Shown: in pieces, positions 43,033 to 51,649 of the stretch
Position numbering within the stretch: position 1 is the first letter of the stretch
Layout of the letters: each line of letters starts with the position of its first letter
NCBI RefSeq assembly: GCF_001613505.1
Contig: NZ_BDCM01000009.1
Span: forward strand, 248,001-312,000
Length of the DNA: 64,000 bases
Direction of reading: 5' to 3'
Origin: Nocardia mikamii NBRC 108933
GTDB lineage: Bacteria; Actinomycetota; Actinomycetes; Mycobacteriales; Mycobacteriaceae
Position numbers and translations under genes: made by a program
The notes under the pieces: generated by a model
Told to the model about the DNA's origin: nothing
Seen by the model: only the letters and a program-made list of their open reading frames with translations
Databases searched by the model: none

Positions 43033-43392
43033 GTGGGATACGAAGGCCACAGCGGCTGCACCGCCGATGTGATCTCGGTCGGCGGCTTCGTGGTGGTGGT
43101 CGCGGCCGGTGAGGTCGATTCGCATACCGCGCCGCGGCTGGATACGGCTGTCCAGCAGGCCGTGACTCGTCAACCCGGGCAGCTGATCGTGGATCTGTCC
43201 GCGGTCGAATTCTTCGACTCCTCGGGAATGAACGTACTGGTCCGTGCCCTGCGGCAGGCGGGACGGGTGCTGGTGGTGGCGCCGCGTCCGGTGCGGCGCG
43301 TAGTGGAGGTCACCGGCCTGTCGACGGTATTCGCGCTCTTCGACGACGTCGATGCCGCCGTCGCGAGCGCTGTCACACACACGAACGGCTGA
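43033..43392 (+). CDS. STAS-domain anti-sigma factor antagonist
   Basis: A 119-residue RsbV/SpoIIAA-like protein. The phosphorylatable Ser lies in VEFFDSSGMNVLVRAL (DSSG), preceded by GEVDSHTAPRLDTAV. The unphosphorylated form binds an RsbW-type kinase and frees its sigma factor. GTG 43033 is chosen because AAGGG lies 7 bases before it. First gene of a four-gene operon with its kinase (7 bases downstream), SpoIIE-type phosphatase and B12-binding protein. No sigma factor gene is present here, so the target is encoded elsewhere. Confidence 0.92.
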   Translation: MGYEGHSGCTADVISVGGFVVVVAAGEVDSHTAPRLDTAVQQAVTRQPGQLIVDLSAVEFFDSSGMNVLVRALRQAGRVLVVAPRPVRRVVEVTGLSTVFALFDDVDAAVASAVTHTNG

Positions 43393-43398
43393 TATCGG

Positions 43399-43914
43399 AT
43401 GCGTCACCCCGAAGGCATGCGCCACCCCGAGAGCGGAGCTCACAAGGCCGCGGCGAACAGCGGGCAGCGATCGCTCGAGGATCTGCACATCGAATTCCGG
43501 GCCCGGTCCGAGGAATTGCAGCGGGTGCGGGCCCTGTTGCGGGCCTGGCTCGCGGCCACGAACCTCGGACCCGATCGCGCCTACGACTTGCTACTGGCCG
43601 TCAACGAGGCGTGCACGAACTCGGTCGAGCACGGTCATCGCGGCGACGGCCGGACCGTCGTGCTGCATGCCACGGCTGTGCATTCGATCCGTATCACCGT
43701 CTCCGACGGCGGCACCTGGCGCGCGCCGCGAGCGGAGGAGGGAACCGATCGTGGCCGCGGCCTGCCGATGATGAACGCCCTGATGCCCGGAACCCGCGTC
43801 GTCTCGGGCGCCGACGGTACGACCGTCGAATTCGTGGTCTCGCCCACCGCCGAGGAGCGATCCGATCCCGACACCGGACAATGGTCCCGGCGCACCTCGG
43901 CGGAGCAGCCGTGA
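43399..43914 (+). CDS. RsbW-like anti-sigma factor Ser kinase
   Basis: 171 residues with a GHKL-type ATP-binding fold: N-box LLAVNEACTNSVEHGHRG, SDGGTWR as G1 equivalent and GRGLPMMNALM as G2. This is the actinobacterial RsbW/HATPase_c_2 family, which binds a sigma factor and phosphorylates the STAS antagonist. It follows the antagonist gene by 6 bases. The N-terminus has a direct repeat (MRHPEGMRHPE), so the true start may be either Met. Confidence 0.92.
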   Translation: MRHPEGMRHPESGAHKAAANSGQRSLEDLHIEFRARSEELQRVRALLRAWLAATNLGPDRAYDLLLAVNEACTNSVEHGHRGDGRTVVLHATAVHSIRITVSDGGTWRAPRAEEGTDRGRGLPMMNALMPGTRVVSGADGTTVEFVVSPTAEERSDPDTGQWSRRTSAEQP

Positions 43915-43974
43915 TGCCGGTTCGACTGCGGCGCAGCAGGTTTCGCTCGTGCGACTGGATGTGAGGAGGCCGCC

Positions 43975-45582
43975 ATGCCCGGATCTGCGGTGAGCGGCGT
44001 GGACCGGTGGTCGGCGGTACCGCATCCGGCCGTGGTGGTCGATCGAGCGGGCACGGTGGTGGCGCTGACCGGCGCAGCCGCGGCGTTGTTACCCGACGCG
44101 GCGGTGGGTGAGCCGTTGCACCGCACCGGGCTGCCCTGGTTGTCGGCAGCACACGACGCGACGGCCGCATCCGACATCGAGCCGACAGCCGCATCCGTAT
44201 CCGGTCGCGTGGGCGGGCGCGAGCTGCATGCCGTCGCCTCCCCCGGCGGCGACGGGACGATCGTCTGGTGGCTGCTCGGCGACACCGCGCGCTCGCTGCA
44301 CGAGAGCCGCTCGGACTTGGAGCAGGAACGCGAACGCACCGCGTTTCTGTCGCAGGCCTCCGAACAGTTGCTGGCCTCGTTGAACGTCGACAGGTGCCTG
44401 GAGACCACGGTCCGGCTCGCCGCCCGCCACCTCGCCGATGCCGCCGTGGTCGTCACGCCGCCGGCCGGGCGCGCGCTGTCGGTCGTCTCCTGTGACGAAC
44501 ACGGCGCGGTCCGGGTGAACGTCGTCGAGGAGGATCCCGACGTGGTGGCCGGGCTGAGCGAGGCGCTGCGCGGGTTCCCCCCGATTCCCTCGCAGTGGCT
44601 CGACCCCGCGGCGGTGCCGGCGTGGCTGCTGCCGCCCGGTTTCGCGCACGCGACGGGCTCGGTGATCGTGACTCCGCTTCCCGGCCACGGGGTTTCGGCG
44701 GGTGCGCTGGTACTGCTGCGGCGTTCCGGCGAGCGGACCTTCGACGAGCGCGACGAGGTCTTCGCCCAGTTGTTCGCCGGGCGCGCGGGTATCGCGTTGT
44801 CGGCGGCGCGGCTGTATGCCGAGCAGACCAGCATCACGGCGGTCCTGATGCGCGAACTGCTGCCGCCGCAGCTGCACCGGGTTCACGGAATCGACTTGGC
44901 CGGCGCCTACCGGGCTTCGGAGAATCACGAAATCATCGGCGGGGACTTCTACGACGTGCACCGGGCGCCGACACCGGACGGGGAAACCCTCGTCGTCCTC
45001 GGCGACGTCTGCGGCAAAGGTCTCGAGGCCGCCGTGCTGACCGGCAAGATCCGCAACACGGTCCACGCGCTGGTGCCGATGGCCGACGACCACCAGCGGC
45101 TGCTCACCCTGCTCAACGACGCGCTGGTGTCCTCGCGGCACGACCGGTTCGCCACGCTGGTGCTGGCATCAGCCGTGCATCGGAACGGGCGAGTGCTGCT
45201 GCGGTTGACCTCCGCCGGGCACCCACCGCCGTTGATCGTGCGGGCCGACGGGACCGTCGAAACGGCCGAGACGCGTGGACAACTGGTCGGTGCGCTGCCC
45301 GACATCACCGCGACGACATTCCGGACCTCGCTCGCGCCCGGGGAAACCTGCCTGCTCTACACCGACGGTGTGACCGAGGCCCGCGGCGGACCGCTGGGCC
45401 GGCGCATGTTCGGTGAGGAGCGGCTCGCCGCCGCGCTGGCACAGTGTGCGCAGATGCCCGCGGAGGCGGTGGTCGAGCGCGTGCACATGCTCACCACCCA
45501 GTGGGTCGGCCGCAACCAGCACGACGACATCGCCGTCGTCGCGATCACCGCGCCGCGCGCCTCGAACCTCGTGATCCACTGA
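43975..45582 (+). CDS. GAF-SpoIIE (RsbU-like) PP2C phosphatase
   Basis: 535 residues: an N-terminal PAS-like segment (about 1-115), a short coiled region, a GAF domain (about 120-280) and a C-terminal SpoIIE-type PP2C domain with all metal-binding motifs (GGDFYDV, LGDVCGKGLEAAV, TSAGHPPPL, LLYTDGVTEAR, QHDDIAVVAI). It should dephosphorylate the STAS antagonist encoded at 43033 and so activate the sigma factor. The GAF and PAS modules are the probable sensory input. Start ATG follows GAGGAGG. It is followed after 26 bases by the B12-binding protein. Confidence 0.92.
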   Translation: MPGSAVSGVDRWSAVPHPAVVVDRAGTVVALTGAAAALLPDAAVGEPLHRTGLPWLSAAHDATAASDIEPTAASVSGRVGGRELHAVASPGGDGTIVWWLLGDTARSLHESRSDLEQERERTAFLSQASEQLLASLNVDRCLETTVRLAARHLADAAVVVTPPAGRALSVVSCDEHGAVRVNVVEEDPDVVAGLSEALRGFPPIPSQWLDPAAVPAWLLPPGFAHATGSVIVTPLPGHGVSAGALVLLRRSGERTFDERDEVFAQLFAGRAGIALSAARLYAEQTSITAVLMRELLPPQLHRVHGIDLAGAYRASENHEIIGGDFYDVHRAPTPDGETLVVLGDVCGKGLEAAVLTGKIRNTVHALVPMADDHQRLLTLLNDALVSSRHDRFATLVLASAVHRNGRVLLRLTSAGHPPPLIVRADGTVETAETRGQLVGALPDITATTFRTSLAPGETCLLYTDGVTEARGGPLGRRMFGEERLAAALAQCAQMPAEAVVERVHMLTTQWVGRNQHDDIAVVAITAPRASNLVIH

Positions 45583-45608
45583 CCCGCACAGCGAAGGAGC
45601 CGCCGTTC

Positions 45609-46673
45609 ATGTCCGAGCCGCATCGCCGCATCGTCCGCGACGCCTCCGCGTTTCGCGAAGAGTTGTGGAGGGCGGTCACCGGCCGCGACGAACCGGCGGC
45701 GATCCGGATCGTGCTCGCGGCGGCGGATTCGGGTCTGGCGCCGGAGGCGGTCCTGCTCGAGGTCATCGCCGCGGTCCAGCGCCGGGTAGGCGCGGAATGG
45801 GCCGCGAACACCCTCAGTGTCGCCGACGAGCACACCGCTACCGCCATCAACGATCGCGCCGTGACGGCACTGTCGCTGCACGTGGCCGACGCGCACCCCG
45901 CCACGGCCGGGCGGGTGACCGTCGCCTGTGTGGACGGCGAATGGCATGCGCTGCCCGGCCGGCTGGTCGCCGAGGTGCTGCGGTTGCGTGGCTGGCAGGT
46001 CGATTTCCTGGGCGCGCAGGTCCCTACGCGCCACCTGATCGCGCATCTGCACAACACCGGCCCCGACGCCGTGCTGCTGTCGTCGTCGCTGCCGACCCGG
46101 CTGCCGACGGCACACGGCACGATCACCGCGTGTCAGGCGGCCGGGGTGCCGGTGCTCGTGGGCGGCGCGGCATTCGGGCCGGACGGGCGCTACGCGGACC
46201 TGCTCGGCGCGGACGGCTGGGCGCCGGACGCCTCGACCGCGGCCGAGCTGCTCGCCGGTGGGCTGCGACGCGAGCGGCCGGACCGACCGCACCGGCCACT
46301 GCCGCATCTGGCCGATCAGGAATTCACCATGATCGCTCGCAGCGCTCCGCACTTGCTGGCGACCACCATGGCGGAACTGGAACACCGTTTTCCCGCGCTG
46401 CGGGACTATTCCGAATTCCAAGTGGAACGCACCGCCGAAGATATCGCGCAGATCCTCGAATTCCTCGCCACCGCACTGTATCTGGACGACGACATGGTGT
46501 TCACCACCTTCGTCACGTGGACCGCCGGCGTACTGAGCGCGCGGGCGGTTCCCGCGCACTCGCTGTTTCCCGTCCTCGATCTGCTGGGCGGGCAGCTACA
46601 GGACTTTCCACGGGCCCGACGGATTCTCGCCGCCGCCACCGACGCCCTCACCGACACCGCGCGCACCGCCTGA
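45609..46673 (+). CDS. Cobalamin-binding photoreceptor-like protein without DNA-binding domain
   Basis: 354 residues. Residues about 15-95 form a B12-binding-2-like helical bundle with W-AANTLSVAD-EH, the exact W-x9-EH signature of CarH-type adenosylcobalamin photoreceptors. A B12-binding Rossmann domain follows with GEWHALPG (E-x-H, with the Gly one residue later than in CarH), LGAQVPTRHL, and VLVGGAAFG. CarH and LitR carry an N-terminal MerR helix-turn-helix, which is absent here. The C-terminal 120 residues are helical (TAEDIAQILEFLATALYLDDDMVF). AAGGAG lies 9 bases before the ATG. Its place as the last gene of a STAS/RsbW/SpoIIE operon suggests a light or B12 input to the partner switch. 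Confidence 0.82.
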   Translation: MSEPHRRIVRDASAFREELWRAVTGRDEPAAIRIVLAAADSGLAPEAVLLEVIAAVQRRVGAEWAANTLSVADEHTATAINDRAVTALSLHVADAHPATAGRVTVACVDGEWHALPGRLVAEVLRLRGWQVDFLGAQVPTRHLIAHLHNTGPDAVLLSSSLPTRLPTAHGTITACQAAGVPVLVGGAAFGPDGRYADLLGADGWAPDASTAAELLAGGLRRERPDRPHRPLPHLADQEFTMIARSAPHLLATTMAELEHRFPALRDYSEFQVERTAEDIAQILEFLATALYLDDDMVFTTFVTWTAGVLSARAVPAHSLFPVLDLLGGQLQDFPRARRILAAATDALTDTARTA

Positions 46674-46740
46674 CGATCCACAGAGCAGCCGCCCGCCGCG
46701 CCCGGGATGCGGTCGCGGCCTTCCGGCGGCACAGCACCGG

Positions 46741-48093
46741 CTACTCCAGTTCGGCGAGGGATTCGTCGAGTCCGGTCAACAGCCGTTGCAGGTGCGGCAC
46801 ACTGCGGCGGCAGCCGACGATGCCGAAATGCATGGCGCCACCGGAACTTATCGTCGTGATGTTGACCGCTTGCCCGTCGAGGGGAATCGACGCCGGATAC
46901 GCCGCTTCCAGGCGCAGGCCGTTCCAGTAGCGCGGTTCGGCGGCGCCGGGGACGTTGGAGATGACGATGTTGAACGGCGGCGCTGCGGCGGGCAGCCGGA
47001 TCGGTAGCGCCGCTGATGCCAGCCCCGCCACATTGATCGCCGACAGCCCCAGGATCTGCAGCGGCGTCAGCCGGGACATGGTGTTCTTGGTCCGCGCCAT
47101 CGACGAGTGGATGCGAGCGAGCCGGTCACCCGGGTCGGATTCGTCGGTGGCGAGATCGCACAGTGCCGCACCCACCGAATTGCCCTCTCCCGCGGCGGTT
47201 TCGGTGGTGCCGCGCAACGAGACCGGCACCATCGCGATCAGCGGCTCGGCCGGCAGTGCCTGTTCGGCGAGCAGATACCGCCGCAGCGCGCCCGCGCACA
47301 TCGCCAGCACGACGTCGTTCACGGTCGCCCCGGTGCGCGACCCGACCGCGCGCAACCGCGGCAACGGCCACGACTGGGCAGCGAATCGCCGGGCACCGGT
47401 GATGGCGACGTTGAACATCGTGTGCGGCGCCCGGAACGGGAGCGGTTCCGGATAATCGCGCGCGATCGCGTATGCGCCCGACAGTAATTCGGGTACGGCG
47501 GTGCCGATCCGCCCGGCCATGCGCACCGCCTCGCCCGAGCGGCGCAACAACGTATTCGGGCCGGCGTCCGGACGACGGCGGGGCGAGCGCCACGGCGGCA
47601 CGCAGTCGCGGGCGTCGGGGTCGGCCGAGAGGACCCGCTGCCAGGTGCGCACTGCCGACACACCGTCCATCAGCGCGTGATGTGTCTTGGTGTACAAGGC
47701 GATCCGGCCGTCGGCGAGCCCGTCGATGACGTAGACCTCCCACAGCGGGCGATGACGATCCAGCAGCGATCCGTGCAGCATCGACACCAGTTCCAGCAAT
47801 TCCCGCCCCCGTCCGGGCGTGGGTACCGAGAGCAACCGGACGTGGTAGTCGATATCGACGTCGTCGTCGAGATTCCACTGCAGGGCGGAGAAACTCGCCA
47901 GCGACCGCGCGGGCCGGCGCCGGAACACCGAGTTGAGTTCGCCGCCACCGGAGACCAACTCCTCGTGCACCTGCCGCGCCGACCCCGGCTCGGCGCCCGA
48001 GGGACGAAACACGGAGAGCCCGCCGACGTGCATGGGATGTTCGCGTGATTCCAGCAGCAGGAATGCCGAGTCCAAGGGTGACATCAACGCCAT
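46741..48093 (-). CDS. Wax ester synthase/diacylglycerol acyltransferase (WS/DGAT)
   Basis: 450 residues with the catalytic HHxxxDG (KTHHALMDGVSA, about residue 140), PLWEVYVIDGL before it, TVNDVVLAMCAGALRRYL and the C-terminal NIVISNVPG. The start MALMSPLDSAFLLLESREHPMHVGGL is family-typical. It forms triacylglycerols or wax esters from acyl-CoA, a storage trait common in Nocardia, Rhodococcus and Mycobacterium. It lies tail-to-tail with the B12-binding gene (67 bases) and is divergent from the flavoprotein at 48298. A palindrome (48257-48269) lies in the divergent region. Confidence 0.94.
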   Translation of the reverse strand: MALMSPLDSAFLLLESREHPMHVGGLSVFRPSGAEPGSARQVHEELVSGGGELNSVFRRRPARSLASFSALQWNLDDDVDIDYHVRLLSVPTPGRGRELLELVSMLHGSLLDRHRPLWEVYVIDGLADGRIALYTKTHHALMDGVSAVRTWQRVLSADPDARDCVPPWRSPRRRPDAGPNTLLRRSGEAVRMAGRIGTAVPELLSGAYAIARDYPEPLPFRAPHTMFNVAITGARRFAAQSWPLPRLRAVGSRTGATVNDVVLAMCAGALRRYLLAEQALPAEPLIAMVPVSLRGTTETAAGEGNSVGAALCDLATDESDPGDRLARIHSSMARTKNTMSRLTPLQILGLSAINVAGLASAALPIRLPAAAPPFNIVISNVPGAAEPRYWNGLRLEAAYPASIPLDGQAVNITTISSGGAMHFGIVGCRRSVPHLQRLLTGLDESLAELE

Positions 48094-48256
48094 CGCGGTA
48101 CCTCATCACGGTCGTTTCCGATCGGGCCGGGTGGCCACGCCTTCCCGCGGATCCGGCATCTCACCGGGCTCGGGCGGCTCAGGCGTCGGTAATTGCCGCC
48201 GCCGATCGAACCAAACATATTGACAATGTGAGACGAGTCACTTCATTCTCTCATTA

Positions 48257-48269
48257 GGACACCGTGTCC
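48257..48269. promoter_or_regulatory. Palindrome GGACACCGTGTCC between WS/DGAT and flavoprotein
   Basis: A perfect 13-base palindrome with 6-base arms, 29-41 bases before the ATG at 48298. A TTGACA-like element lies upstream at 48220-48225. TetR-like regulators commonly use such sites; no TetR gene is present in the window. Confidence 0.45.
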
Positions 48270-48297
48270 GAACATAGTGACCCGGAAGGCGGCGCCG

Positions 48298-49758
48298 ATG
48301 CCTACCGACGAACCTGCCGACTCCTCGCCGACCGATCCGGGCACCCGCGCGATGGTCCGGGACCTTCCGGCGCGCGACCGAGATCTCGGCGAAAACGGTT
48401 GTAGCGACCACGAATTCACAGACGTGGTGGTGGTCGGAGCGCGCTGCGCCGGTTCGGCCGCGGCCATCGCCTTCGCCCGCGCGGGACGGCGCGTCGTCGT
48501 CGTGGACTCGGCCCGTTTTCCCTCCGACACGCTCTCGACTCATCTGCTGTGGCCGGCCGGCCTCGCCGAGGTGGCGGCGCTGGGCGCGTCGGAGCGGGTG
48601 CTGGCCCTCGGCGCGCCACGGTTGCGGGTCGCGTTCGCCGCCGGCGCGGGCCAGGTGGTACGGGCGCCCTTCACCGCCGTGCGGGGTATCGACTACGCGA
48701 TGTGCGTGCGGCGCACCGGATTCGATGCGGCCCTGGTGGCCACGGCCCGCGCGGCCGGCGCCACGGTCCACGAATCGATGCGGGTCACCGAACTGATCCA
48801 CGACCGCGGCCGGGTAGCCGGCGTACGCGCGGTCGATCGCGCCGGGACCATCCGCGAGATCCGGGCCCGCCTGGTGGTCGGCGCGGACGGGCGTCGCTCC
48901 ACCGTGGCGCGGCTGACCGGAGCGCTGGACCCGTACCGCAGCAAGCCCAGTGGGCGGGCATGCTACTTCGCCTACTGGCGCGACGGCCGCCCGGAATGGC
49001 GGTCGACGGCCGCCCAGTGGCGGGCCGGGGATCTGCTGGGAACCGCCTTCCCGTGCGAGGACGGTGCGGTGCTGTCGCTGATCCAGCCGCCGGTCACGCA
49101 CGGACCGCGCACCGCCGGGCAGACCGAGCAGCGCTACCACGACATGGTGACCGCCATTCCGGAACTCGCTGCGCGACTGGACGATTGCGAACCGCTCGGC
49201 CGGGTGCGCTCGGCCACCGGGATCGTCTCCTACTTCCGCCGCTCCAGCGGTCCGGGCTGGGCGCTGCCCGGCGACGCCGGCCATTTCAAGGATCCGGTCA
49301 CAGCGCAGGGTATGCGTGACGCCATGCGCTACGGGCGGCTGCTGGGCGAATACGCGGCCCCGGTACTGGACGACCCGGTTGCGCTGGACCGGGCACTGAC
49401 CCGATGGGAGCACCGGCGCGAACAGGACTGCCTGCCCATGTACCAGTGGACCAACCGGCTCGCCCGCGGCACCGAGATGACACCGCTGGAAGTGCAGCTG
49501 TACCGCGCCGGTGCGGCCGACCCGCAACTGGCCGGCCTCGCGCTCGACGTGATGACCCGGGCGCGAACCCCCGACGAACTGCTGACCCCGGTGCGGGCGG
49601 CGAAGTTGGCGATACAGGCACTGGCGCACGAGCCGGCGGCCGCGGTGGTGGACACCGTGATTCGCGAAGTCCGCGACGGCGCGCAGGACTGGCGGGAACG
49701 TCAGGCGGCGCGGTGGGGTGCGGCGTGGTCGCGGTGGCCCGCGACGGCGCCGAAGTGA
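48298..49758 (+). CDS. FAD-dependent oxidoreductase, geranylgeranyl reductase/PHBH-like
   Basis: About 486 residues. A 43-residue N-terminal extension is followed by the FAD-binding VVVVGARCAGSAAAIAFARAGRRVVVVD, the RXXX and DG motif VVGADGRRSTVARL, and the second FAD motif GWALPGDAGHFKDPVTAQGMRDAMR. This arrangement is shared by aromatic hydroxylases, halogenases and geranylgeranyl reductases. ATG 48298 is taken; GTG 48277 is a possible upstream start. The substrate is unknown. It is followed by the Tat-exported flavoprotein, same strand, 124 bases later. Confidence 0.85.
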   Translation: MPTDEPADSSPTDPGTRAMVRDLPARDRDLGENGCSDHEFTDVVVVGARCAGSAAAIAFARAGRRVVVVDSARFPSDTLSTHLLWPAGLAEVAALGASERVLALGAPRLRVAFAAGAGQVVRAPFTAVRGIDYAMCVRRTGFDAALVATARAAGATVHESMRVTELIHDRGRVAGVRAVDRAGTIREIRARLVVGADGRRSTVARLTGALDPYRSKPSGRACYFAYWRDGRPEWRSTAAQWRAGDLLGTAFPCEDGAVLSLIQPPVTHGPRTAGQTEQRYHDMVTAIPELAARLDDCEPLGRVRSATGIVSYFRRSSGPGWALPGDAGHFKDPVTAQGMRDAMRYGRLLGEYAAPVLDDPVALDRALTRWEHRREQDCLPMYQWTNRLARGTEMTPLEVQLYRAGAADPQLAGLALDVMTRARTPDELLTPVRAAKLAIQALAHEPAAAVVDTVIREVRDGAQDWRERQAARWGAAWSRWPATAPK

Positions 49759-49882
49759 GGGGCGGGCCGGCCGGCGGGCCCTCGATGCTGCCGGATCTCG
49801 GTGAAAAGGCTTCGCAGGCACAGAAATTCGGGCTTCGGGATCGACGCAGGGCCGGTCCCGCTCGCTGATTCGAGGAGTGGAC

Positions 49883-51649
49883 ATGAGCGGTCGCGACAAC
49901 GCGGGTGGAATCGGCAGGCGGCAGTTGCTGCGGGGTGCGGCGGCAGGCGCGGCGCTCGCGACGAGCAGCGCATGGACCACGGCGGCACGCGCGAATCCGA
50001 TACGCCGCCAGGTGAGCCCAGGACGCACCGTGGCGGTGTTCGGAGGTGGCGTGTCCGGATTGACCGCCGCACACGAACTGGCCGAACGCGGCTATGCGGT
50101 CACGGTGTACGAGCCGACCGCGCTCGGCGGCAAGGCGCGCAGCATGAGCGTGCCCGGCACCGGGGCCGGCGGTCGCGCCGACCTGCCGGGCGAACACGGC
50201 TTCCGGTTCTTCCCGGGCTGCTACCAGCACGTCCCGGACACGATGGCACGAATCCCGTTCCCGGGCAACGCGAACGGTGTGGCCGGGAATCTGATCCGGG
50301 TGGAGTCCACGGTCGCCGGCTTCCCAGATCTGCCGCCGGTGACGGTGCCGACCGAGCTCGCGGGACTGCGCGAGCTGAACCCCGATCGGATCCGCAACTC
50401 ACTCGTGGCCGGATTCGGCTTCGTTCCGCAGCTGCCGTCCCAGGAACTGGCGTTCTTCGGCGATCGGATGATGATGTGGTTCACCAGCTCCCCCGAACGC
50501 CGCTTCGGAGAATGGGAGTACCGATCGTGGGTGGACGCGGTCGGGGCCGCCGGGAAGTCGCAGGCCTACCGGGACTACCTGGCCCGGGCGCTGACCCGGA
50601 TAACGGTGGCGGCGAAGTCGGAGACCAGCTCCGCGCGCACCATCGGAACCATCGGGGAGGCACTGGTTTTCGCGGGCGCCGGGATCGCGCCGCAGTACCG
50701 CGGCGGGGTGGACCGGATCCTGAACGGCCCGACCAACGAAGCCTGGATCGATCCGTGGGTGGCGCATCTGTCCGGACAGGGGGTCCGGTTCGTCACCGGC
50801 GCCGGCCTGACGAGCCTGCGCCTCGCGGGCGACCGGATCAGCGGCGCGAACGTGGGCGGGCGGGCGGTGCGGGCGGATTGGTACGTGTGCGCGATGCCTG
50901 CCGACCGCGCGGCCACGATCCTCGACGACGACATCCTCGCCGCGGACCCGGCACTGGCCGGGATGCGGGAGCTGGTGCTGGACTGGATGGTCGGCGTGCA
51001 GTTCTACCTGCGGCAACCCACCGGCGTGCCGGAAGGACATATCGCGGCACTCGGCACGCCGTGGGCGATCACCGCACTGCGGCAGGCGCCGATGTGGCGC
51101 GGCGATTTCGCGGCCCGCTACGGCGACGGGACGGTGGTGGAATGCCTGTCGGCGGACGTGTCGGACTGGGACACCCCCGGCATCCTGTTCGGCAAACCGG
51201 CCAAGCGGTGCACGAAAGACGAAGTGGTGCAGGAGGTGTGGGCGCAACTCAAACGCTGGCTCAACACCGGCACCGGCTGGTTGCGCGACGACGACGTGCA
51301 CTCGTGGTTCGTCGATCCGGGTGTGCATTTCGAGGAGGGCGGCAACCGCAACGACACCCCGCTGCTGGTGAACACCGTCGGCTCCTGGGACCACCGGCCG
51401 GAGGCGTATTCGGCGATCGGCAACGTGTTCTTCTGCGGCGACCACGTGCGCACCGGCATCGATCTGGCGACCATGGAGGGCGCCTGCGAGGCGGGCCGCA
51501 AGGCGGCCAACGCGGTACTGGACGCGGCCGGTGACACGGCGCCGCGGGCAGCGGTGTTCCCGATGTACGCACCGGCCGAACTCGAACCGTTCAAACGCGT
51601 CGACGCCGACCGATACCGGGCCGGGTTGCCACATCTACTCGATATGTGA
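49883..51649 (+). CDS. Tat-exported FAD-dependent amine oxidase/phytoene-desaturase-like protein
   Basis: 588 residues. The N-terminus carries a twin-arginine signal, GRRQLLRGAAAGAALAT, then TTAARANP as likely cleavage site. The FAD motif VAVFGGGVSGLTAAHELAERG is at about residue 50, followed by VYEPTALGGKARS, and GNVFFCGDHVRTGIDLATMEGACEAGRKAA binds FAD at the C-terminus. The family groups with hydroxysqualene dehydroxylase and carotenoid desaturases. GAGGAG lies 5-6 bases before the ATG 49883; GTG 49877 is less likely. The 3' end overlaps the convergent XRE gene by 15 bases. An exported carotenoid-type desaturase would be unusual, so the substrate is open. Confidence 0.85.
   Translation: MSGRDNAGGIGRRQLLRGAAAGAALATSSAWTTAARANPIRRQVSPGRTVAVFGGGVSGLTAAHELAERGYAVTVYEPTALGGKARSMSVPGTGAGGRADLPGEHGFRFFPGCYQHVPDTMARIPFPGNANGVAGNLIRVESTVAGFPDLPPVTVPTELAGLRELNPDRIRNSLVAGFGFVPQLPSQELAFFGDRMMMWFTSSPERRFGEWEYRSWVDAVGAAGKSQAYRDYLARALTRITVAAKSETSSARTIGTIGEALVFAGAGIAPQYRGGVDRILNGPTNEAWIDPWVAHLSGQGVRFVTGAGLTSLRLAGDRISGANVGGRAVRADWYVCAMPADRAATILDDDILAADPALAGMRELVLDWMVGVQFYLRQPTGVPEGHIAALGTPWAITALRQAPMWRGDFAARYGDGTVVECLSADVSDWDTPGILFGKPAKRCTKDEVVQEVWAQLKRWLNTGTGWLRDDDVHSWFVDPGVHFEEGGNRNDTPLLVNTVGSWDHRPEAYSAIGNVFFCGDHVRTGIDLATMEGACEAGRKAANAVLDAAGDTAPRAAVFPMYAPAELEPFKRVDADRYRAGLPHLLDM

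Noticed and set aside
45609..46673. A methionine synthase or mutase B12 subunit
   Set aside because: The W-x9-EH helical bundle and the lack of catalytic domains fit the photoreceptor type better, and the context is a sigma-control operon.
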